Below are positions 58,646 through 64,000 of a DNA stretch of 64,000 nt, one piece after another (position 1 is the first letter of the stretch; every line of letters begins with the position of its first letter). Under the pieces are notes generated by a model. The model was not told where the DNA came from. It was given only the letters and a program-made list of their open reading frames with translations, and did no database searches. Source of the stretch: an uncultured Lachnotalea sp. (GTDB taxonomy: Bacteria > Bacillota > Clostridia > Lachnospirales > Lachnospiraceae); NCBI GenBank assembly GCA_948470255.1, contig CAOKOS010000001.1, forward strand, positions 1 through 64,000, given 5' to 3'. Made by a program: the position numbers and the translations under genes.

Positions 58646-59970
58646 ATCCGATCTATTGCAAATATTCCAATGATAGAGCAGAAAGATTTCAGATCAAGAC
58701 AACCATTTGGAAGGAAGAGGACGGGACACGTTTTGTATGGAAGTCCAGATGGAAGGAAGCGGCTGGACAACATGTGGATAAAATCTATGCCCACTATCTT
58801 CAGATGAAAGATAGTTTTGCAAAAGACGGCGTTTTTATACCGAATAGATGTGAAAAAACAAAAGATGGCGTAAAGCTTGAATTTATAGAAGGGGAAACCT
58901 TTGAACAATATCTGGACAGCCTGTATTTAAGCGGCCGGTATGCCGAGCTTGTGGGGGAGATCAAAAAATACAAAGACGTGCTTTATTCTCTTCCTGATAA
59001 TATTCCTTTTACCTATACAAAAGAATTTGATGAGGTATTTGGAAAAGAAACCCAGTTTTCAAATTGTATGTCTCTTAAAATTTCCAATATTGATTTGATA
59101 TTCTGCAATATTATTCCTCAGGGCAAATGGGTTATTATTGATTATGAGTGGATATTTGATTTTCCTGTACCCATTGATTTTATCATTTACCGTGCAGTCC
59201 ATTACTATTTATATGGCAGTACAAAGAGAAATGATTTACTGGATTTCCACATATTTAAACTTTTAGGGATATCGGAAGAAGACCAGAGGATATACGGGGT
59301 CATGGAACAAAAGTTTCAGGAATATGTGGCCGGAGAAAAATGTACCATGTCTGTGCTGAAATCCACCATGTTGAAAGGCTATTTAGATGCAAGGACGGAA
59401 ATGCAGGATGTACGGACAGACTTTGTCCAGTTTTATATGGATAACGGGGCTGGATACAGTGAAGAGAACTCTTTAAAATATACTTATAGTTATTCAGATC
59501 AGGAGATCAAGGCCATGGTCTGCCTCCCGGAAGATGTGGTCAGCCTCCGGCTGGATCCTGCTTCGGCGCCAGTGATGGTAAAAGGGCTGGTGATCACCGT
59601 GGATGGGGAGAAAGTACAGCCGGACAGGACAAATGGACTGGAGGTTGATGGCGGAACTTATATTTTCAGAGGTCAAGACCCCCAGGTTCTGCTGTTCAAT
59701 GTCAGAGGGAAAAAAGAAATAACTGTGCATTTTTCAGCAGTATCCTTGCTGGGGTCAAAATCAGAAGAAATGATATTGATGGCTGGTATCATGGAAGAGT
59801 TACAGAAAAAGTATGGGGACACTGAGCGGAAACGGGCGCACCTGATAAAGGAAAAGGAAGAATATGAGCGGCAATGCCGTGAAATGTCCCAGTATATCGA
59901 AGATATGCAAAACAGGTTGGTATGGCGTATTGGTTCAAAAATCAAAAGGATTTTTAAGGGAAAAGGATAG
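58642..59970 (+). CDS. Kinase-like coiled-coil protein of the export locus (WbdD-kinase-like)
   Basis: A 442-residue protein that I cannot assign to a named family. Residues 1-230 resemble a protein-kinase/aminoglycoside-kinase fold: an N-lobe with WKEEDGTRFVWKSRWKEAAGQH, a hinge-like KLEFIEGETFEQYLDSL, a catalytic-loop-like ISNIDLIFCNII and a metal-site-like WVIIDYEWIFDFPVP. Residues 270-380 are beta-rich (VVSLRLDPASAPVMVKGLVI). Residues 385-430 are a coiled coil (EELQKKYGDTERKRAHLIKEKEEYERQ), and the end is a basic amphipathic tail (WRIGSKIKRIFKGKG) suited to membrane binding. It overlaps the methyltransferase gene by 4 nt. Kinase activity is inferred. Confidence 0.7.
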   Translation: MNPIYCKYSNDRAERFQIKTTIWKEEDGTRFVWKSRWKEAAGQHVDKIYAHYLQMKDSFAKDGVFIPNRCEKTKDGVKLEFIEGETFEQYLDSLYLSGRYAELVGEIKKYKDVLYSLPDNIPFTYTKEFDEVFGKETQFSNCMSLKISNIDLIFCNIIPQGKWVIIDYEWIFDFPVPIDFIIYRAVHYYLYGSTKRNDLLDFHIFKLLGISEEDQRIYGVMEQKFQEYVAGEKCTMSVLKSTMLKGYLDARTEMQDVRTDFVQFYMDNGAGYSEENSLKYTYSYSDQEIKAMVCLPEDVVSLRLDPASAPVMVKGLVITVDGEKVQPDRTNGLEVDGGTYIFRGQDPQVLLFNVRGKKEITVHFSAVSLLGSKSEEMILMAGIMEELQKKYGDTERKRAHLIKEKEEYERQCREMSQYIEDMQNRLVWRIGSKIKRIFKGKG

Positions 59971-59996
59971 TAAAAGACAGATAAGGAGTGGCCCGC

Positions 59997-62900
59997 ATGT
60001 GGGATGAATGGCTGAATAGCTTAAATAAATTAATTGATGAGGCAGAGATAGTATCCTTTGATGTATTTGATACATTACTCTTTCGCATGGAAAAGATGCC
60101 GGAGGATGTGTTTGCATTGATGGAAAAGAATTTGGGAATCATTGGTTTTGCACAGTTTAGGCAGGAAAGCCAGAGAAAAGCCAGCATGGAGCTGGAGAGG
60201 GATAAGGGATATCCCCATGCGAATCTGGATGAGATCTATGGTTACATGGCGCTTCACGGGGAACGGGCGGGGGTCGACTGGAAACAGATCCAGGATTACG
60301 AGGTTCAGGTGGAGTTGGATTCTGTGTTTGCCAATGGGCAGATGTATCAGGTCTATCAATATGCCAGGCAGAAAAAAAAGCGGGTAATTGCAGTCAGCGA
60401 TATGTATCTACAGAAAAAAGTTATTGTGCAGATATTGGAAAAATGTGGATATATGTTTGATGCTGTCTATATTTCGGCAGATGAGAGAAAAACGAAATAT
60501 GGCGATGGAAAACTTTTTAAATGGGTAGTTCAGCAGGAAAAGGCACAGCCGTCGCAAATTCTTCATATCGGCGATAATTACAAATCAGATGTGGAAAATG
60601 CCAGGAAGCAAGGACTCAATAGTATTCATTATCAGAAAACAGAAAATGATGTAACAAGTCATGTCCCCTCATTTTTAGGCGGGATTGCAAACGCACTTTG
60701 CGGTGGGAAGGAAAATTTCTGGTATCGGCTGGGAGCCGCCCTTGGAGGTCCGTTATATCTGGAGCTTTATCTTTGGTTGAAAAAAATACAGGAAGCAGGA
60801 AATTATGATAAAATATTTTTTCTGGCCAGGGATGGATATGTTTTATACGAAATATATAGAAGTATGCCCTTTGTATCCTCCACTATGGACATCCAGCCGT
60901 TGCAAAAAGGCATGGGGGAGGAAAAAGCAGAGTATTTTTACTTTTCAAGGAGGGCGCTTCTTCTGGCAGGAATTGAGCAACTAGATGAGTCGGCGCTGGA
61001 ACTGCTGCCGCCCCATACCCTTGGCCAGAGCCTGCAGGATGTGTTTGATTATCTGGGGGTTACAGACATTTGCGGGGGGAGCATTGGACGTGAGGGTTAC
61101 AAAAGCCTTCGTGACGTCATAAAAAGCAGGGAAGACTGGAAAAAAATAAAAAATATTTTTAAATACAATGAAAAGGCATTTTTGGAAAGGTGTAAGGAAG
61201 AGCGGAAAAATGTCCTGGCATATTTAAAGAAAACTGGTTTTATGGACAGCAGGGCCTTGATATTTGACTGTGGATGGAACGGAAGCAGCCAGTATTTTCT
61301 GAAGAGGTTTTTAAAAACGGTAAAATATGAAAAAGAATACCAGTTTGCCTATGTGGGAATCTGCGATAGTGTAAAAAGCAGAAAACAGTTAAAGGGATTG
61401 AACTACAGCACATACTTGTTTGATTGTGATAAAAACCGGGACATGCAGGAGCAGGTCATGCATGCCGTGGTTTTGTTTGAATTGTTTTTCAGCGCTCCCC
61501 ATGAGTCTGTATGGTATTTTGATCAAAAAGGACCGGTGCTTGAGCCGGATGGGGACTATAACCATGAAAGTCAGGAACTGACGGCAGGGATTAAGGACTT
61601 TGTCATCAAAAGCAAGCCTTTTGTAGAAAAATATGGAATTAAGATTGACAAAAAAGAGGCGGTGGCAGGGATTGTCCGCCTTGTAAATGCCCCTACCCTG
61701 GAAGAGGCGGTTATCATTGGAAATCTTCGGAATGTGGATGGGTTTGTAAAGGCAAAACGAGATGTTAAGTATATTGCAAAAATTCCTTTGAAAGCATATT
61801 TAAAGAATCCCCAGACAGAGGTTTACTGGCTGGAAGGGCTTTTGAAGCGCCAGGATGTCAACGAATTTGTGAAGTGGAGGGTGGCTGGAAAGAATGGTGT
61901 GGATTATCTGGAATATAAAAGAAGACAAAGAAAGAAAGATGACTGGGAAGAGACTATCGTTGATTTAAAGCAAATTAAAAGAAAATATGGAAAAAAAGGG
62001 TATGCGCTTGTAAAAGGCCAGATGGAACGGGAGGCACAAGATACTTACAGCCAATGGATAAAAGAGAATGAAACCGGACAGGAATTTACGGAAAGGCTGG
62101 AATATAGCCCGCTTATTTCAGTGGTGATCCCAGTCTATAATGTGGAAGAAGTGCAGCTTCGGGAATGTATAGAGTCTGTGGAAGCGCAGATTTATGAAAA
62201 CTGGGAGCTGTGTCTTGTGGATGATGCCTCCACCTGGCCGTCGGTGGGGGAAGTTTTAAAAGAATATGAAGGGAAAGAAAAAATCCATATCCGTTTCAGG
62301 AAGGAAAACGGCCATATTTCACGGGCAACCAATGACGGAATCGCCATGGCTTCCGGTGAATTTATTGCTTTTTCTGACTGCGATGATGTGCTTGCGCCAA
62401 ATGCCCTTTATGAAATGGTAAAGCTTTTGAACGTGAATCCGGCCTATGATTTTATTTACAGCGACGAGGATAAGTTGACTGAGGATGGAAAACAGAGACA
62501 TTCTCCATTTTTTAAGCCGGACTGGTCGCCAGATACTTTTATGGAATTGATGTACACCAATCATTTGGCAATTTATCGAAGGAGCCTGGTGGAGCGGACA
62601 GGAGGGCTGCGCAGCGAATTTAACGGGGCCCAGGACTATGACTTTACTCTGAGATTTATGGAATACAGCGACAATTCAAAAGTAGGGCATGTTTCAAAAG
62701 TACTTTATCATTGGAGAGAGAGGGGAGAGTCCATTGCTTCTAATCCTGAAGCAAAGCCTTATGCCTTGGAAGCTATGAAAAAAGCCAAAGAGGAAGCGCT
62801 TTTCCGGCGGGGGCTTTCAGGGGAAGTGCGCTATATCCCCGATATGTATCAATACCGTGTCGTCTACCACCCGAAAGAGAATCCGCTTGTGTCTGTGATT

Positions 62901-64000
62901 ATTCCATCGAAGGATAATGTGGAAGTATTGAAAAGGTGCATCCTGTCCATAAAGGAATATACAGAGTACACAAATTATGAGATCGTCGTTGTGGATAATG
63001 GGAGTTCAGAAGAAAACAAAGCCCGGATAGAGGAAATTTGCAGACAGCAGGTGTGCCGCTATCTTTATAAAAAACAGTCCTTTAATTTCTCCGCCATGTG
63101 CAATCAGGGGGCAGCTGCCGCCAGTGGGGAATATCTGCTGTTTTTAAATGACGATACAGAGGTGTGTTCAAAAGACTGGATGGAAATTCTGACTGGCCAG
63201 GCCTCGCTGAAGCATGTGGGAGCAGTTGGCGCGAAACTGCTTTATCCAAAAAGCCATAACATCCAGCATGCAGGAATTACCAATTTGGAAATTGGGCCTT
63301 CCCATGCCCTTTTGAAGGCAGACGACAGGATCATCCATTATTTTGGAAGAAACAGGATAGATTATAATTATCTGGCAGTGACTGGCGCCTGCCTTATGGT
63401 AGCGAAGGATAAATTTGAGAAAGTAAGGGGATATGAAGAAAAGCTGCCAATTGCATACAATGACATTGACCTGTGTTTTAAGCTGTATGAAAATGGGTTT
63501 TATAATGTGATACGGAATGATGTTGTGTTATATCATTATGAATCCTTCAGCAGGGGAAGTGATGATAAGGACAAGGAGAAACAAAAACGTTTGCAGGAAG
63601 AGAGGCGTTCTTTGTATGAGAGACATCCGGCGCTTGAAGGGCGGGATCCCTTTTATAATGTCAACCTAATGGGAAATGGCGTGGAATTCGGGTTGCGCGT
63701 AAAAAAGAAAGCAAATTTGGGTAAGCTGGAGCCTTTCGATGCTTCCAGAATTGTTGTTGGCGGTGATATCCACTTTTTTATCGACCAGTTTACGCCAGAT
63801 GAAATACTTCATGTACACGGCTGGGCTTATGAGAGAAATGGAAGACATGCGCCGTATACAAAAGTCTCTTTGGCTTTTTTAGGGAATGGAGAATATTCTT
63901 ATGAGGTAGAAACAGAGCAGGTATTCCGTATGGACATTGCTAGGGCGCAGCGCCGCTTAAAAGGTACGCCTTTCTCCGGATTTCAGTGTGATGTAGATAC
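59997..64000 (+). CDS. Giant multidomain protein: HAD-type COG5610 domain plus two GT2 domains (3' end outside window)
   Basis: The frame is open from ATG 59997 to the window end (at least 1334 codons), so the ORF track omits it. Residues 1-210 are HAD-like: motif I SFDVFDTLLFR, AVSDMYLQKK and HIGDNYKSDVENARKQGL. Residues 240-650 (FFLARDGYVLYEIYRSM, LIFDCGWNGSSQYFLKRF) complete the COG5610-type hydrolase-like region. A GT2 domain follows at about 703-930 (LISVVIPVYNVEE, FSDCDDVL), a second at about 962-1200 (LVSVIIPSKDN, FLNDDTEVCSKDW, AYNDIDLCFKLYENG), then a beta-rich region. The SD is ATAAGGAGTGGCCCGC. It probably builds or modifies the exported glycan. Confidence 0.88.
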   Translation, partial: MWDEWLNSLNKLIDEAEIVSFDVFDTLLFRMEKMPEDVFALMEKNLGIIGFAQFRQESQRKASMELERDKGYPHANLDEIYGYMALHGERAGVDWKQIQDYEVQVELDSVFANGQMYQVYQYARQKKKRVIAVSDMYLQKKVIVQILEKCGYMFDAVYISADERKTKYGDGKLFKWVVQQEKAQPSQILHIGDNYKSDVENARKQGLNSIHYQKTENDVTSHVPSFLGGIANALCGGKENFWYRLGAALGGPLYLELYLWLKKIQEAGNYDKIFFLARDGYVLYEIYRSMPFVSSTMDIQPLQKGMGEEKAEYFYFSRRALLLAGIEQLDESALELLPPHTLGQSLQDVFDYLGVTDICGGSIGREGYKSLRDVIKSREDWKKIKNIFKYNEKAFLERCKEERKNVLAYLKKTGFMDSRALIFDCGWNGSSQYFLKRFLKTVKYEKEYQFAYVGICDSVKSRKQLKGLNYSTYLFDCDKNRDMQEQVMHAVVLFELFFSAPHESVWYFDQKGPVLEPDGDYNHESQELTAGIKDFVIKSKPFVEKYGIKIDKKEAVAGIVRLVNAPTLEEAVIIGNLRNVDGFVKAKRDVKYIAKIPLKAYLKNPQTEVYWLEGLLKRQDVNEFVKWRVAGKNGVDYLEYKRRQRKKDDWEETIVDLKQIKRKYGKKGYALVKGQMEREAQDTYSQWIKENETGQEFTERLEYSPLISVVIPVYNVEEVQLRECIESVEAQIYENWELCLVDDASTWPSVGEVLKEYEGKEKIHIRFRKENGHISRATNDGIAMASGEFIAFSDCDDVLAPNALYEMVKLLNVNPAYDFIYSDEDKLTEDGKQRHSPFFKPDWSPDTFMELMYTNHLAIYRRSLVERTGGLRSEFNGAQDYDFTLRFMEYSDNSKVGHVSKVLYHWRERGESIASNPEAKPYALEAMKKAKEEALFRRGLSGEVRYIPDMYQYRVVYHPKENPLVSVIIPSKDNVEVLKRCILSIKEYTEYTNYEIVVVDNGSSEENKARIEEICRQQVCRYLYKKQSFNFSAMCNQGAAAASGEYLLFLNDDTEVCSKDWMEILTGQASLKHVGAVGAKLLYPKSHNIQHAGITNLEIGPSHALLKADDRIIHYFGRNRIDYNYLAVTGACLMVAKDKFEKVRGYEEKLPIAYNDIDLCFKLYENGFYNVIRNDVVLYHYESFSRGSDDKDKEKQKRLQEERRSLYERHPALEGRDPFYNVNLMGNGVEFGLRVKKKANLGKLEPFDASRIVVGGDIHFFIDQFTPDEILHVHGWAYERNGRHAPYTKVSLAFLGNGEYSYEVETEQVFRMDIARAQRRLKGTPFSGFQCDVD

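Noticed and set aside
1-64000. CRISPR arrays, prophage genes, integrases or insertion-sequence transposases
   Set aside because: No regularly spaced repeats, Cas, integrase or transposase motifs were seen in any frame; the only repeat family is the non-coding palindromic element.

Overview
The window looks like chromosomal DNA of a low-to-mid GC anaerobic Firmicute, most probably a Lachnospiraceae/Clostridia member. This rests on gene content and style, not on a database match: a T-box ahead of pheST, the secG-rnr-smpB order, cysS-mrnC-rlmB, a cdaA-cdaR operon, GalT of the Firmicute type, strong AGGAGG ribosome sites and TTGACA/TATAAT promoters. The ORF track often overextends starts; I moved many to the ATG that follows a clear Shine-Dalgarno. 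The track also omits the last gene, which is open at the right edge.

Layout. 1-240: 3' end of a tRNA-Leu, its terminator and copy 1 of an interspersed palindromic repeat. 0.27-5.2 kb: LrgA/LrgB pair, AI-2E-family permease, a left-handed beta-helix protein, a threonine-synthase-like PLP enzyme and a convergent YihY/BrkB membrane protein. 5.3-9.2 kb: T-box-controlled pheS-pheT. 9.2-15.8 kb: enolase, a membrane protein preceded by what looks like a broken HTH reading frame, secG, rnr, smpB and a TetR regulator. 15.8-18.5 kb (minus strand): an osmolyte/ergothioneine-type ABC importer with a permease-binding protein fusion. 18.7-22 kb: ispF-cysS-mrnC-rlmB. 22.1-29.8 kb: a GntR-regulated operon with a complete LivHMGF/SBP-type importer, a Gfo/Idh/MocA oxidoreductase and a UroD-fold protein carrying the zinc motif of corrinoid methyltransferases. 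29.8-30.1 kb: repeat copy 2 and tRNA-Thr. 30.2-37.3 kb: a LacI-type regulator divergent from galK-galE-galT-phosphoglucomutase, with three evenly spaced operator-like sites at the promoter. 37.5-41.6 kb: two uncharacterised membrane proteins, cdaA, cdaR and an HPr-like gene.

41.6-64 kb is a large cell-surface polysaccharide region: a Wzy-like polymerase, glycosyltransferases, a flippase, a TagB/F-like polymer transferase, then leuA (a housekeeping gene with its own promoter), then glf, further GT2 enzymes, a GT2/DUF2304/GT-C module, rfbC, an ABC polysaccharide exporter (Wzm/Wzt with a C-terminal glycan-binding domain), a methyltransferase, a kinase-like coiled-coil protein and a giant HAD-GT2-GT2 protein running off the window.

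How the parts fit. The Leloir genes supply glucose-1-P, UDP-glucose and UDP-galactose; Glf would turn UDP-galactose into UDP-galactofuranose for the glycan region; RfbC points to dTDP-rhamnose. The most interesting system is the exporter end of the glycan region: Wzm, Wzt with a C-terminal domain, a separate methyltransferase and a separate kinase-like protein ending in a coiled coil and basic tail together reproduce, as split genes, the parts of the Gram-negative WbdD chain-terminator/length-control system. The second is the GntR-Liv-MocA-UroD-fold operon, a possible uptake-and-demethylation route for an unknown compound.
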